Source of the DNA: Albidovulum aestuarii
GTDB taxonomy: Bacteria; Pseudomonadota; Alphaproteobacteria; Rhodobacterales; Rhodobacteraceae
Reading direction: 5' to 3'
Assembly (NCBI RefSeq): GCF_029961185.1
Contig: NZ_JASBQQ010000001.1
Location: forward strand, 600,552 to 664,551
DNA length: 64,000 nt
Part shown: positions 52,409 through 61,866 of the stretch, in pieces
Position numbering within the stretch: position 1 is the stretch's first letter
Layout of the letters: the number at the start of each line of letters is the position of its first letter
The notes under the pieces: generated by a model
What the model was told of the DNA's origin: nothing
Databases searched by the model: none
What the model saw: only the letters and a program-made list of their open reading frames with translations
Made by a program: the position numbers and the translations under genes

Positions 52409-52908
52409 AGCGCGTTTTCTTCCGGGTTCATACCGTCCATCTTCAACAGAATCTGCGTCAGCGTCGCCGGCGAGCCAGTACTTGCATCAGCCCCCCGAAA
52501 GGCGATGTCGCGGCGAGAGGTCCAGTACCAGCGCTTTCGCTCCCAACGGATTACCACCTCGATTTGTCCGGCCTCGTCGACAAAACCGTCATATTCAAAG
52601 CGCCCCCGGCTGTCGCTTTCAAGAACACCTGTGAAGCGTATCCCGCCATCAACCTCATGCGCCGAGTATAGCCCCGGGACAAAACCGCAGCGTGTACAGA
52701 TGTCGGACCAGAAATGCCCGTCGCTGAAATACAGGCTGTCGGCAAGATCAGGATTTTCGGCAGGTCCGATCAGCCCGGTGAAGACCCGTCCGTCCAGCGA
52801 CCCATCTGCCAGGGCTGGAACAAGGCAGGCGAACCAGAGGCTCGCCAACAACACCGGGAATCTGACTGACCTGTGCAACGTCTCCTCGCCGCCCTGCCAC
52901 CCGGCCAC
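52393..52908 (-). CDS. Exported protein of unknown function
   Basis: A 171-residue protein with a signal peptide (hydrophobic 18-33, cleavage after ALA at about 34) and a soluble beta-rich domain: GSLDGRVFTGLIGPAENPDL, LYFSDGHFWSDICTRCGFVP, RFTGVLESDSRGRFEYDGFV and IEVVIRWERKRWYWTSRRDI. The shape suggests a lipocalin-like or avidin-like barrel, but I do not recognise a family. Two Cys in DICTRCG and one near the C-terminus may form disulfides. It overlaps the VTT-like gene by 16 bases, so both are cotranscribed. Confidence 0.68.
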   Translation of the reverse strand: MAGWQGGEETLHRSVRFPVLLASLWFACLVPALADGSLDGRVFTGLIGPAENPDLADSLYFSDGHFWSDICTRCGFVPGLYSAHEVDGGIRFTGVLESDSRGRFEYDGFVDEAGQIEVVIRWERKRWYWTSRRDIAFRGADASTGSPATLTQILLKMDGMNPEENALCARF

Positions 52909-52986
52909 TATAGCAAGGCATCACGACAAGGGAAGGCGCAGCCAAATGCTTGGTGCAGGTTGCATGGCTGTACGCTGGGCCTCTGA

Positions 52987-53664
52987 TTAGCGCAGATGCC
53001 CGGCCTCAAGCCGGACCACGCGGTCCATGCGCTCGGCAAGCTCCATGTTATGCGTCGCGATCAGCGCCGAGAGGCCGGTCTCCCGGACAAGCTCCATCAG
53101 CGCATCAAAGACCTGATCGGCCGTGCCCGGATCGAGATTTCCCGTCGGCTCATCGGCCAGAAGCAGTTTCGGCCGGTTGGCGAGCGCCCGGCAGAAGGCC
53201 ACGCGCTGCTGCTCGCCGCCCGAAAGCTCCGCCGGGCGGTGATCCGCGCGGTGGCCGACGCCGACCCGCGCCAGAAGGTCGCGCGCCCGCGCATCGGCCC
53301 CGGCCCGTGCCAAGCCATTGGCAAGCTGCGGCAGGACGATATTCTCCTCGGCACTGAATTCGGGCAGCAGGTGGTGGAACTGGTAGATGAAGCCTACATC
53401 CTGCCGCCGCGCCGCGGTCCGCGCCCGGTCGGAAAGCCCGGTCATCACCTTGCCGCCGATGGCGACCGTGCCCGTGTCCGCGGTATCCAGTAGCCCCGCA
53501 ATATGCAGCAGAGTCGACTTCCCCGCGCCAGAGGGCGCGACCAAGGCCACGACCTCACCCCGCGCGACCGTCAGGTCCAGATCGGACAGCACCCGCACTT
53601 CGCCCGGCAGGCCCCTGAGATAGGTCTTGGCGACGCCCTTCAGCTCCAGCACCGTCTCACTCAT
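52987..53664 (-). CDS. lolD: Lipoprotein-releasing system ATP-binding protein
   Basis: A 225-residue ABC ATPase that powers release of outer-membrane lipoproteins from the inner membrane. Walker [13 protein letters not shown], signature [15 protein letters not shown], Walker [13 protein letters not shown] and the H-loop IATHNMELA are complete. The sequence [16 protein letters not shown] is the LolD Q-loop region. It overlaps the end of the lolC gene by 8 bases. Only one permease gene is present, as usual in alphaproteobacteria. Confidence 0.95.
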   Translation of the reverse strand: MSETVLELKGVAKTYLRGLPGEVRVLSDLDLTVARGEVVALVAPSGAGKSTLLHIAGLLDTADTGTVAIGGKVMTGLSDRARTAARRQDVGFIYQFHHLLPEFSAEENIVLPQLANGLARAGADARARDLLARVGVGHRADHRPAELSGGEQQRVAFCRALANRPKLLLADEPTGNLDPGTADQVFDALMELVRETGLSALIATHNMELAERMDRVVRLEAGHLR

Positions 53665-54937
53665 AACGCAGGGCCTCCACCGGGTTCATCCGTGCCGCAC
53701 GGCGGGCGGGGAAGATGGTGACGACGAACGAGAGAACGAGCGACAGCGTCACGGCGCGGAAGATGTCCCAGCCGCGCAGGTCGGCGGGCAGCCGGTAGAT
53801 ACCGCGCACCGACGGGTCCCATGCGCCGCCCCCGGTCGCATAGTTGATCGCCGACATAATGCCGTCGATGTTGAGCGCCAGAAGGCAGCCAAGGATCACC
53901 CCGGCGATGGTCCCGATCACACCGACAAAGGCGCCGCAGAGGAAGAAGACCCGCAGGATCGAGCCTTCGGTCAGGCCCATCGTGCGCAAAATCCCGATAT
54001 CGCGGCCCTTGTTCTTGACCAGCATCACAAGGCCCGAAGTGATGTTCAAAGCCGCGATCAGCACGATCAGCGCGAGGATCACGAACATCACGTCATCCTC
54101 GATGGAAAGCGCGTTCAGGAAGGCGCTCGACGCATCCTTCCAGGTCCACAGAAGCGTGCCATCGCCGCCCGTCTGATAAAGCGCCGGAGCATAGCCTTCG
54201 ATCGCCTCGGGATCGGTGACGAAAACCTCGATCTCATCGGCGCCGCGTTCGCGGTTGAAGAAGGGTTCAGCCTCGGCATAGGGCAGGTAGATGCGGGTGC
54301 GGTCGATATCCCAGCGGCCTGCGCTGAAGATATAGACGACCTCATAGGCATTGACGCGCGGGCTGGTGCCGAAGGCGGTCTTGTTGCCGTTGGGCTGGAT
54401 CACCTTCACCCGGTCGCCGACGGCAAGCCCCAGATCGCGGGCGATGCCAAGGCCAACCGCCATCCCCTCATCGAAGCGCCCGATATCGCCCATCGCCTCT
54501 TCCGAACTGGCAATGCGCGGGATCGCCTTCAGATCGTCGAGCGTGATGCCATAGATCTCGGCCACGTTCGACCGGTCCCCCGCCGTCACCATCGCCTGTC
54601 CGCGGATGATCGGCGCGGCGCGGGTCACGCCGGGGATCTCGCGGATTGCGGCGGCAAGGTTCCCGGCCTCGGGGATCGCCCGGCTGGCCACACCATCCTC
54701 ATCCACCCATGTCGCCCGGCTGACCGAGACATGGGCATTCGCGCCAAGGATCGTATCGACGAACTCTGCCCGGAACCCCGCGCGCACGGCCAGCGTCGCG
54801 ACAAGGGCCATCACGCCCAGCGCGATGCCGACGAGCGAAATCCACGTCATGACGCTCACGCCCCCCTCGGCGCGGCGGGCGCGCAGATAGCGCCAGGCGA
54901 TCATGATCTCAAAACGGGAAAACGGCGCTGTGGCCAC
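53657..54937 (-). CDS. lolC: Lipoprotein-releasing system permease (LolC/LolE type)
   Basis: A 426-residue inner-membrane protein: first helix about 28-50, a large periplasmic MacB-like domain (about 55-275) and three C-terminal helices. [20 protein letters not shown] at the N-terminus and [20 protein letters not shown] in the C-terminal part are LolCE text. The single permease probably acts as a homodimer (LolF-like). I start it at GTG 54937, with GGAG 7 bases upstream, giving [16 protein letters not shown]; the frame is open upstream. Located near proS, as in other Rhodobacterales. Confidence 0.93.
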   Translation of the reverse strand: MATAPFSRFEIMIAWRYLRARRAEGGVSVMTWISLVGIALGVMALVATLAVRAGFRAEFVDTILGANAHVSVSRATWVDEDGVASRAIPEAGNLAAAIREIPGVTRAAPIIRGQAMVTAGDRSNVAEIYGITLDDLKAIPRIASSEEAMGDIGRFDEGMAVGLGIARDLGLAVGDRVKVIQPNGNKTAFGTSPRVNAYEVVYIFSAGRWDIDRTRIYLPYAEAEPFFNRERGADEIEVFVTDPEAIEGYAPALYQTGGDGTLLWTWKDASSAFLNALSIEDDVMFVILALIVLIAALNITSGLVMLVKNKGRDIGILRTMGLTEGSILRVFFLCGAFVGVIGTIAGVILGCLLALNIDGIMSAINYATGGGAWDPSVRGIYRLPADLRGWDIFRAVTLSLVLSFVVTIFPARRAARMNPVEALRYE

Positions 54938-55091
54938 GCTCTGCTCCTGTCCTCTTTGGGCGGGAGACATGCGCCGAAAGCGGGCGCGGGTCAAGGCGCG
55001 GGGTCCTGCCAGGCCGGTCCACACTCACCCGAACGTGATCGTTGCGTGGGGCCAGAGCGGGCATCATGGCACGATAACAGAGGAGAACGAC

Positions 55092-55919
55092 ATGAAACGC
55101 ATCACCCTCTCGCTCGCCGCAGCGCTTGCCCTGACCACCTCGGCCATGGCGCAGGACGCGACCCGCGCGTTCGAGAATGTCACCGGCGATGTCTACCGGT
55201 TCCAGAACAACTTCCACTACGCGCTCGTGGTGCCGACATCCGAAGGCACCGTTGTGGTCGATCCGATCAATGCCGAGGCCTCGGGCTGGCTGACCGAGAA
55301 CCTGAGCCAGATCACCGACCAGCCGGTCACGCATCTGATCTATTCCCACTCGCATGGCGACCATGCCTCGGGTGGTGCAGCGCTCGGCGCCACCACCATC
55401 ATCGCCCATGACAACGCCCCCGCCGAGATCGACGGCGTGACACCGACCGAACGCTTCGCTGACACCCACACATTCGACCTCGGCGGCAAGACCTTCGAAC
55501 TCACCTATCTCGGCCCCGGCCATGGCGAGGACATGATCGCCATCGTTGTTCGTCCCGAGAATGTCGGCTTCATCGTCGATGTCGCCTCGCCCGAAAGGCT
55601 GCCCTACCAGACGTTCGGCGGCGCCAATATCGACGACTGGATAGGACAGGTCGCCAAGGTCGAAAGCCTCAATTTCGAAACCTTTGCCCCCGGTCATGGC
55701 CGGGTCGGCACACATGATGAGGTTGCCCCCAACCGCGAATATATCGAAACCCTGCGCGCGGGCGTGCTCACGGGGCTGAAGGACGGTAAATCGGTCGAAG
55801 AGATCACTGCCGAACTAACCATGGACGACTACATGGGCTGGAGCCAGTACGAGGACTGGCGGCCGATGAACATCCAAGGCATGGCCGAGTACCTGACCAA
55901 TGCGGGGCTCGTAAACTGA
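55092..55919 (+). CDS. Exported metallo-beta-lactamase-fold hydrolase
   Basis: A 275-residue protein with a signal peptide (1-20, ending SAMA). The metal motif HSHGDHASGG (HxHxDH) binds the two metals, and GPGHGEDMIAIVV and APGHGRVGTH supply further His ligands. It resembles quinoprotein-relay and SoxH-type MBL proteins rather than true beta-lactamases. AGAGGAGA lies 6 bases before the start. It is inserted, on the opposite strand, between lolC and the DUF2937 gene. Substrate unknown. Confidence 0.87.
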   Translation: MKRITLSLAAALALTTSAMAQDATRAFENVTGDVYRFQNNFHYALVVPTSEGTVVVDPINAEASGWLTENLSQITDQPVTHLIYSHSHGDHASGGAALGATTIIAHDNAPAEIDGVTPTERFADTHTFDLGGKTFELTYLGPGHGEDMIAIVVRPENVGFIVDVASPERLPYQTFGGANIDDWIGQVAKVESLNFETFAPGHGRVGTHDEVAPNREYIETLRAGVLTGLKDGKSVEEITAELTMDDYMGWSQYEDWRPMNIQGMAEYLTNAGLVN

Positions 55920-55933
55920 GCCGGTCTGCCCGG

Positions 55934-56425
55934 TCAGTACCGCGCGCGCCGCCGGAACGGTGCGAAGATCAGCGACAAAAGCCCGCCGATCGCCGCCCAA
56001 CCGCCGACAAAACCCGCGCCTGCGGTCGACAGGCCCGCCGTCGTCACCGGCATGGCCGGTTCGAAATCGGTCCAGGTCGCCTGCAAAAGTGCGGTATCCG
56101 TGAACCGGTGCGGCAGCAATATCCGCTCATACGGCCCGGCCTCGCGCAGAAGCGCGAGGTCGGATGACAACCGGTCGAGCCGGGTGAAGGCGCGGCGCAT
56201 ATCCTCCTGCCGGTAGCCGAGGAATTCGGTCCCGCTCATCGAGGCCAAAGCCTCCTCGCGGCTCAGCCCGGCCTTGGTGGCCGAGGCATCAAACTCCGTC
56301 GTGACCTCGGTCAGCGCATCGACCTGCCCGGCCAGACGTTGCAGATATTGCTGCGAAAACTCGGGAAATTGCGACAAACCGGCCGCCCCGGCCAGCCCAC
56401 CCGCGAGGCTCATAACCTTCAGCAC
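55934..56425 (-). CDS. DUF2937 membrane protein
   Basis: A 163-residue protein. LAGGLAGAAGLSQFPEFSQQ followed by YLQRLAGQVDALTEVTTEFD and the C-terminal hydrophobic helix AGAGFVGGWAAIGGLLSLIF are DUF2937 text. The N-terminal segment inserts at the membrane and a long helical, probably periplasmic, domain follows. Start chosen at GTG 56425 (AAGGG 7 bases upstream); ATG at 56413 or the longer frame from 56500 are less likely. Lies downstream of proS on the same strand. Function unknown. Confidence 0.82.
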   Translation of the reverse strand: MLKVMSLAGGLAGAAGLSQFPEFSQQYLQRLAGQVDALTEVTTEFDASATKAGLSREEALASMSGTEFLGYRQEDMRRAFTRLDRLSSDLALLREAGPYERILLPHRFTDTALLQATWTDFEPAMPVTTAGLSTAGAGFVGGWAAIGGLLSLIFAPFRRRARY

Positions 56426-56519
56426 GATTTGACCCTTTCCGTCACCATCCCGGGCCCTACTCTGCCCCGGTTGCCCGCCTTGCCGCAAGAAGTTCCGCAA
56501 CAGGGCCGTGGTGGCGGTT

Positions 56520-57857
56520 TCAGATGCCCTCGTAGATCGCCTTGATGCGTGCGACGGCGGCCTCGGGCGTCATCTCTTCGCTGTCACCCGTGCGGCGCGA
56601 TGTCAGTTCCACCTTGCCCGCAGCCAGCCCGCGCGGACCGACGGTGATGCGCCACGGCAGGCCGATCAGATCCATAGTCGCGAATTTTGCGCCCGCGCGT
56701 TCGTCGCGGTCGTCGTAGAGCGGCTCCAGCCCGGCCTTGACCAGCGCAGCATAGATCTCGGCGCAAGCCCCATCGGTCGCGGCATCGCCCTGCTTGAGGT
56801 TGACGATCCCGCAATGGAACGGCGTCACGCCCTCGGGCCAGATGATGCCCTTGTCATCGTGGCTGGCCTCAATGATCGCGCCGACGAGTCGCGATACGCC
56901 GATCCCGTGTGAGCCCATATGGACCGGCACGCGTTCGCCCTTGTCGTTAACGACGGTCGCCCCCATCGGTTCGGAATACTTGGTGCCGAAATAGAAGATC
57001 TGGCCAACCTCGATCCCACGCGCGACCCGGCGGCGCGCCTCGGGGATCTGGTTGAAGACCGCCTCGTCATGGGTCTCATCAGTGCGGGCATAGCGCGAGG
57101 TGAACTCCTCCAAGACCGCGCGGCAGGCCGCATGATCGTCATAGTCGATATCGCGGTCGCCGAATTTCAGATCGGTGATTTCGCTGTCATAGAAGACCTC
57201 GCTTTCACCGGTCGAGGCGAGGACGAGGAATTCATGCGTATCGTCGCCGCCAATGGGCCCGCTGTCCGCCCGCATCGGGATGGCCTGAAGACCCATGCGC
57301 TCATAGGTGCGCAGGTAACTGACCAGATGGCGGTTATACGCGTGCAGCGCGTCCTCCTTCGTCAGGTCGAAATTGTAGCCGTCCTTCATGTAGAACTCGC
57401 GGCCGCGCATCACGCCGAAACGCGGGCGGATCTCGTCCCGGAACTTCCACTGGACGTGGTAGAGCGTCATCGGCAGGTCCTTGTAGGACCCGACATGGGC
57501 GCGGAAGATGTCGGTGATCATCTCCTCGTTCGTGGGGCCGTAGAGCATGTCGCGCTTGTGGCGGTCGGTGATACGCAGCATCTCCTCGCCGTAATCGTCA
57601 TAGCGCCCGCTTTCGCGCCAGAGATCGGCGGGCTGCAGGGTCGGCATCAGCATCGGGATATGGCCCGCGCGGATCTGCTCCTGATGCACGATCTCTTCGA
57701 TCCGCTTCAGCACCTTGAAGCCCATCGGCAGCCAGGAATAAATCCCGGCGGCCTGCTGCTTGATCATGCCGGCGCGCAGCATATAGCGGTGGCTGACGAT
57801 CTGCGCCTCGGCGGGGTTTTCCTTGAGGACGGGCAGGAAATAGCGGGAAAGGCGCAT
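56520..57857 (-). CDS. proS: Prolyl-tRNA synthetase, short form without the editing insertion
   Basis: A 445-residue class II synthetase. Motif 2 is visible in [20 protein letters not shown], motif 3 in [15 protein letters not shown], and the C-terminal anticodon-binding domain in [20 protein letters not shown]. The usual bacterial editing (INS) domain of about 180 residues between motifs 2 and 3 is missing, as in other alphaproteobacteria, so Ala-tRNA(Pro) must be cleared by a separate YbaK/ProXp-type protein. The start [13 protein letters not shown] is the family start; the frame is open upstream without similarity. Confidence 0.96.
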   Translation of the reverse strand: MRLSRYFLPVLKENPAEAQIVSHRYMLRAGMIKQQAAGIYSWLPMGFKVLKRIEEIVHQEQIRAGHIPMLMPTLQPADLWRESGRYDDYGEEMLRITDRHKRDMLYGPTNEEMITDIFRAHVGSYKDLPMTLYHVQWKFRDEIRPRFGVMRGREFYMKDGYNFDLTKEDALHAYNRHLVSYLRTYERMGLQAIPMRADSGPIGGDDTHEFLVLASTGESEVFYDSEITDLKFGDRDIDYDDHAACRAVLEEFTSRYARTDETHDEAVFNQIPEARRRVARGIEVGQIFYFGTKYSEPMGATVVNDKGERVPVHMGSHGIGVSRLVGAIIEASHDDKGIIWPEGVTPFHCGIVNLKQGDAATDGACAEIYAALVKAGLEPLYDDRDERAGAKFATMDLIGLPWRITVGPRGLAAGKVELTSRRTGDSEEMTPEAAVARIKAIYEGI

Positions 57858-57976
57858 CTCGGTCTCGGATCCTTGAAATTCGGGTTGCCCACCGCTTATG
57901 CCAAAGACCGGGTTCAGGCAAGCGGGCCGGTTGGCCTGATCCGGCGGAGACGCCTTCGGCGTCACATCTTTGGTGC

Positions 57977-58055
57977 GTCCGCGCGGCAAGCGCGCGGACA
58001 GTTGGGGGCTGTCAGCCCCCAAACCCCCGAGAGTATTTCCGGACAGAAAGTGAAG
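57977..58055. repeat. Dispersed double-hairpin repeat, copy 2
   Basis: Two hairpins, GTCCGCGCG-loop-CGCGCGGAC (57977-57999) and TTGGGGGCT-GTC-AGCCCCCAA (58002-58022), are followed by CCCC and the tail AGTATTTCCGGACAGAAAGT (58032-58051), which matches the tail of copy 1 at 5505-5524 in 18 of 20 positions. Hairpin sequences differ between copies while the order is the same. The tail lies 19 bases from the recN stop codon, just as copy 1 lies next to the FG-GAP gene stop. Confidence 0.75.
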
Positions 58056-58073
58056 CGGCTGCCGGTTTGGGGT

Positions 58074-59720
58074 CTAAGGGGCTGCCAGCAGCGCCCGTGC
58101 GGCATCGCGCGCCGCCTCGGTGACGTTTTCGCCCGAGAGCATACGTGCGAGTTCGTCCACCCGCGCCCCGGGCGCGAGCGGCAGGACGGTGGATGTTGTC
58201 ACCTCGGCCACGACCTGCTTTTCCACCCGCCAGTGATGCGCGCCTCGTGCCGCAACCTGCGGCGAATGAGTGACAACGAGGATCTGCGCGGTCTCGGCCA
58301 GCCGGGCGAGCCTGCGGCCCACGGCATCCGCCGTTGCCCCGCCGACGCCCCGGTCGATCTCGTCGAAGATCATCGTCAGCGCCTCGCCGCCCCGCGCCAG
58401 CACCACCTTCAACGCCAGGAGAAAGCGCGAAAGTTCGCCGCCCGAGGCGATGCGGTTCAGGGGCCCCGCAGGCGCGCCCGGGTTGGTGGCCACGGTGAAC
58501 TCGACCTGGTCCACGCCTTCGGGTCCTGGCTCAGCCTCGGTGAAGGAGGTCGCGAAATGCGCGCGTTCCATCTTCAGCGGCGCCAGTTCGGCGGCAATCG
58601 CAGCGTCAAGACGGCCCGCGGCCTCCCATCTCTGGGCGGACATGGCTGAGGCTGCCGCGTCATAGGCGGCATCGGCCGCCTCAACCGCATTTGATAGCGC
58701 CCGGATATTCTCCGCACCGCCATCAAGCGCGGCGAGCCGGTCGCGCAAGCCCTCGGCAAAACCGCCAAGATCGTCGGCCAGAACGCCATGTTTGCGCGCC
58801 AGCGCACGGATCGCGAAGAGGCGTTCCTCGACCGCCTCCATCTCGCGCGGATCGAAGTTCAACCGCTCAAGGCAGGTCTCCACGCCCTGCGCCGCCTCGC
58901 CGAGCTCGGTGATCGCCCGGCCAAGTGCCGCGATCGGTTCATCGAGCGCGCCCTCGGCCTTGTCCGCCGTCCCGTCGAGCCAACGTGCAGCATCGGCCAT
59001 CAGCCCCTCCGCTCCATCCGGGCCAAGCACCTGCGCGGCGCGGGCAATATCCTCGCGGATGCGTTGACCGGCCTGCATCAGGCGGCGGCGGGCGTCGAGG
59101 TCCGCCTCCTCGCCCGGCTGCGGGTCGAGCTTGTCCAGTTCCGCCACGGCATGGCGCAAAAACTCCTCCTCGGCGCGCATCTCGGCCAAAGACGCCTCTG
59201 CCGCCGCCAGCGCCTTACGCGCCTCGGCACGCGCGGCCCATGCCCGCCGCAAGGGCACGGGATCGACCCCGGCGAAGGCGTCGAGCAACTGGCGATGGCC
59301 GCGCGGGTTCAGGAGCCCCCGGTCGTCATGCTGACCGTGAAGCTCGATCAAAGTCTCCGACAGCGCCCGCAAGACCTCGCCCGACGACCGGCGGTCATTG
59401 ACCCAGGCGGTCTTTCGGCCATCGGCAGAATTAACCCGGCGCAGGATCAGTTCGTCCCCTGCCTCCAAGCCGGCCTCGGCCAGCACGGCGCGCGCCGCAT
59501 GGCCTGCTGGCAGATCAAAGGCCGCCGTCACCTCGCCCTGATCTGCACCCGCGCGCACCAGTTCCGCCCGGCCCCGCCAGCCCAGAACGAAGCCGAGGCA
59601 ATCAAGAAGGATCGACTTGCCCGCCCCGGTCTCGCCGGTCAGCACATTCAGGCCCGGCCGGAACTCAAGGTCCAGCCGGTCGATGATCAGCATGTCGCGT
59701 ATTTCGAGCGAGCGCAGCAT
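58074..59720 (-). CDS. recN: DNA repair protein RecN
   Basis: A 548-residue SMC-like ATPase for double-strand-break repair. Walker A GETGAGKSILLDCL (about 29-42), coiled-coil arms (about 155-370), signature ASGGELSRFLLALKVVLA and Walker B MIFDEIDRGVGG are all present, with the D-loop and VVTHSPQVAARG close behind. Length fits the family (553 in E. coli). It follows bamD with a hairpin in the 39-base gap. I see no GTTC-N7-GTTC LexA box in front of it, so SOS control is not evident. Confidence 0.97.
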   Translation of the reverse strand: MLRSLEIRDMLIIDRLDLEFRPGLNVLTGETGAGKSILLDCLGFVLGWRGRAELVRAGADQGEVTAAFDLPAGHAARAVLAEAGLEAGDELILRRVNSADGRKTAWVNDRRSSGEVLRALSETLIELHGQHDDRGLLNPRGHRQLLDAFAGVDPVPLRRAWAARAEARKALAAAEASLAEMRAEEEFLRHAVAELDKLDPQPGEEADLDARRRLMQAGQRIREDIARAAQVLGPDGAEGLMADAARWLDGTADKAEGALDEPIAALGRAITELGEAAQGVETCLERLNFDPREMEAVEERLFAIRALARKHGVLADDLGGFAEGLRDRLAALDGGAENIRALSNAVEAADAAYDAAASAMSAQRWEAAGRLDAAIAAELAPLKMERAHFATSFTEAEPGPEGVDQVEFTVATNPGAPAGPLNRIASGGELSRFLLALKVVLARGGEALTMIFDEIDRGVGGATADAVGRRLARLAETAQILVVTHSPQVAARGAHHWRVEKQVVAEVTTSTVLPLAPGARVDELARMLSGENVTEAARDAARALLAAP

Positions 59721-59733
59721 ATCCGCCCCGTAG

Positions 59734-59752
59734 GGTGGGGTTTTACCCCACC
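59734..59752. terminator. Hairpin between bamD and recN
   Basis: GGTGGGG (59734-59740), loop TTTTA, CCCCACC (59746-59752). On the minus strand it lies 8 bases after the bamD stop codon and just ahead of recN. The text GTAGGGTGGG with its palindrome is a common intergenic repeat in this order, from memory. It may end bamD transcription in part, leaving recN its own promoter or read-through. Confidence 0.5.
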
Positions 59753-59759
59753 GCCCCCA

Positions 59760-60623
59760 TCAAAGCCACTCGCCCTTGATCACCTGACGATAGACCTTGG
59801 CCAGCCAGCTGTCGCCCTTCGCCTCGGGCTTCAGACCGTGGCCGGTCAGCAGCGCATAGCTGTCCTCGTACCAGTCGGTGGACTGGAAGTTATGGCCAAG
59901 GATCGCGCCCGCCGTCTGCGCCTCATCGGTCAGGCCGAGCGACAGATAGGCCTCCACCAGACGGTGCAGGGCCTCGGGTACATGGGTCGTGGTCTGGAAG
60001 TTCTCCACCACGACGCGGAAGCGGTTGATCGCGGCGGTGTAATGCTTGCGTTTCAGGTAATAGCGCCCGATTTCCATCTCTTTCGCGGCGAGATGGTCGA
60101 AAGCCAGATCGAATTTCAGGATCGACGAGCGGGCATAGTCGCTGTCGGGATATTCCTCGATCACCGCACGCAAGGCCTGCAGCGCTTGGAAGGTCAGGCC
60201 TTGATCACGGCCGACCTCATCAATCTGGTCGTAGTAGGAAAGCGCCAGCAGATACTTGGCATAAGCCGCGTCCTCATCGGCGGGATATGTGTCGATATAG
60301 CGCTGCGCGGCGGCGCGGCTTTCCTCGTATTCGCGGTGCTTGTGATAGGCGAAGGCCTGCATGATCAGCGCCCGCTTGGCCCATTCCGAATAAGGGTAGA
60401 GCCGTTCGACCTCCGAAAAATACTTGACCGCCTCTTCGCTCTTGCGGCTGTTTTCCAGTTGCCGTTCACCAAGCCTGTAGATCGCCGCCGCATCGAGCTG
60501 TTCCAGATCGACCTCGCGGTTGCCACCGCCACAGCCCGCAAGAAACGCGGTCAGCACGAGGCCACCGACAAGCTTTGCCGCTTTACTGCCCCGAACCATT
60601 GCCCGCCTACCCCGTTTCTGCAT
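59760..60623 (-). CDS. bamD: Outer membrane assembly lipoprotein BamD
   Basis: A 287-residue lipoprotein of the BAM complex, which folds beta-barrel proteins into the outer membrane. Signal peptide with lipobox FLAGC, then five TPR-type helix pairs (about 45-235; AVKYFSEVERLYPYSEWAKR, SRAAAQRYIDTYPADEDAAY, IEEYPDSDYARSSILKFDLA). The start may be at 60623 or at the in-frame ATG at 60599, which gives a signal peptide of more usual length; no ribosome site decides. It follows lpxC by 102 bases. Confidence 0.95.
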   Translation of the reverse strand: MQKRGRRAMVRGSKAAKLVGGLVLTAFLAGCGGGNREVDLEQLDAAAIYRLGERQLENSRKSEEAVKYFSEVERLYPYSEWAKRALIMQAFAYHKHREYEESRAAAQRYIDTYPADEDAAYAKYLLALSYYDQIDEVGRDQGLTFQALQALRAVIEEYPDSDYARSSILKFDLAFDHLAAKEMEIGRYYLKRKHYTAAINRFRVVVENFQTTTHVPEALHRLVEAYLSLGLTDEAQTAGAILGHNFQSTDWYEDSYALLTGHGLKPEAKGDSWLAKVYRQVIKGEWL

Positions 60624-60725
60624 TACATTCCCGGCCCTGGACAGACCGCATCCGAACCCGGTATCCGCCTTCGTCTAGCACAGAAAAATCCGGGGCGCAA
60701 AACGCGTTTAGCGCGTGGGAGGGGC

Positions 60726-61649
60726 TCAGGCAACCGCAGGAATATCGGCGCGGTTGACGCCCGAGCCGGGCAGGCTGCGGCGCGTCGCTTCGTCGCAATC
60801 GACGATGCGATAGGCCGAAGGGTCGGCAAAGAGCGCCCGCAACAGGCGGTTGGTCATCGCGTGACCCGCGCGGATACCGGTATAGCGGCCAAGGAGCGGC
60901 GCACCGGCAAGAGCGAGGTCACCGAGCGCGTCCAGCATCTTGTGGCGCACAGGCTCATCCGTGCGGCGCAGGCCGCCGGGGCTGACCACCCGGTCGCCAT
61001 CGAACACGACCGCGTTCTCACCCGGGTTGCCGCCAAGCGCCAGCCCGTTCGCCCGCATCGTCTCCACATCTGCCTGACGGCAGAAGGTGCGGCAGTCGCT
61101 GAGTTCGCGCAGGAAGGTGCCGTTGCCCATCTGAAGATGCTTCTGCTGATGCCCGATCGCGGCATCCTCGAAGTCGATGGCAAATTCGATTTCAAGCGCC
61201 CGTGCCGGTTCCAGCCGGGCGACTGCCTCGCCATGGCGCACCTCGACCGGCTTCAGGACCTCGAAGCAGCGCAATGGTGCATCCAAAACACGGATGCCGC
61301 GCGCCATGATGCCCGACGCGAAGGGCGCCGAAGATCCGTCGAGGATCGGCACTTCCGGCCCGTCGATTTCGATCAGCGCATTGTGGACGCCGCAGCCCGC
61401 GAGCGCGGCCATGATATGCTCGATCGTGGAGACCGATGTTCCGGCGGCGTTAGAGACAACCGTGCACAAAGTTGCGTTGCTGACCGAGGCCCAATGCGCC
61501 TGAACCATCGCGTCGCGGCCGATCACGTCCGTGCGGCGAAACCAGATGCCGTATTCGGCCGAAGCCGGGTGAATCGTCATCCGCGCCCGCAGCCCGGAAT
61601 GAAGGCCGACGCCGTTGAAGGTCACTGCGGATCGTATCGTCGTTTGCAC
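60726..61649 (-). CDS. lpxC: UDP-3-O-acyl-N-acetylglucosamine deacetylase
   Basis: A 307-residue zinc deacetylase, the committed step of lipid A synthesis. Zinc ligands are in TIEHIMAAL (His) and RHKMLDALGDL (His and Asp), and the catalytic Glu in VPILDGSSAPF region and His in GIRAGHAMTNRLL also agree. Its start lies 217 bases after the ftsZ stop codon, beyond a strong terminator, so it has its own promoter in that gap. FtsZ-lpxC order is conserved in many proteobacteria. Confidence 0.97.
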   Translation of the reverse strand: MQTTIRSAVTFNGVGLHSGLRARMTIHPASAEYGIWFRRTDVIGRDAMVQAHWASVSNATLCTVVSNAAGTSVSTIEHIMAALAGCGVHNALIEIDGPEVPILDGSSAPFASGIMARGIRVLDAPLRCFEVLKPVEVRHGEAVARLEPARALEIEFAIDFEDAAIGHQQKHLQMGNGTFLRELSDCRTFCRQADVETMRANGLALGGNPGENAVVFDGDRVVSPGGLRRTDEPVRHKMLDALGDLALAGAPLLGRYTGIRAGHAMTNRLLRALFADPSAYRIVDCDEATRRSLPGSGVNRADIPAVA

Positions 61650-61817
61650 GGTTTACCCCGACTTGGCCATGGTTCGGCCTTTTGATAGCGTGGAGGTAAT
61701 CGTGACCGTCGTGAAAGCCAACTCACTCTTTGCAACGGACTGTAACAATCGTTGCAATTGTCGGCAAAGCGCCGCCTGTGCTCGATATTCTGTCTCTAAC
61801 TCGTTGCCCTACAAATA

Positions 61818-61845
61818 AAAAGGGGCGGCTGCCGCCGCCCCTTTT
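61818..61845 (-). terminator. Intrinsic terminator of ftsZ
   Basis: AAAAGGGGCGGC (61818-61829), loop TGCC, GCCGCCCCTTTT (61834-61845): a 12-bp perfect stem which, read on the minus strand, is followed by further T and AT-rich bases (TATTTGT). It lies 21 bases after the ftsZ stop codon and separates the cell-division genes from lpxC. Confidence 0.88.
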
Positions 61846-61866
61846 CTGGGAAAATGTTACCGGTTC

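Noticed and set aside
59721-59759. LexA box in front of recN
   Set aside because: The space contains only a hairpin; no GTTC-N7-GTTC or its complement occurs there, although recN is an SOS gene in other bacteria.
58788-61685. 965-codon open frame on the plus strand running antisense to recN, bamD and lpxC
   Set aside because: It crosses three well-identified genes and their spaces, its translation is rich in Arg, Gln and Gly without any family text, and long antisense frames are expected in GC-rich DNA with this codon use.
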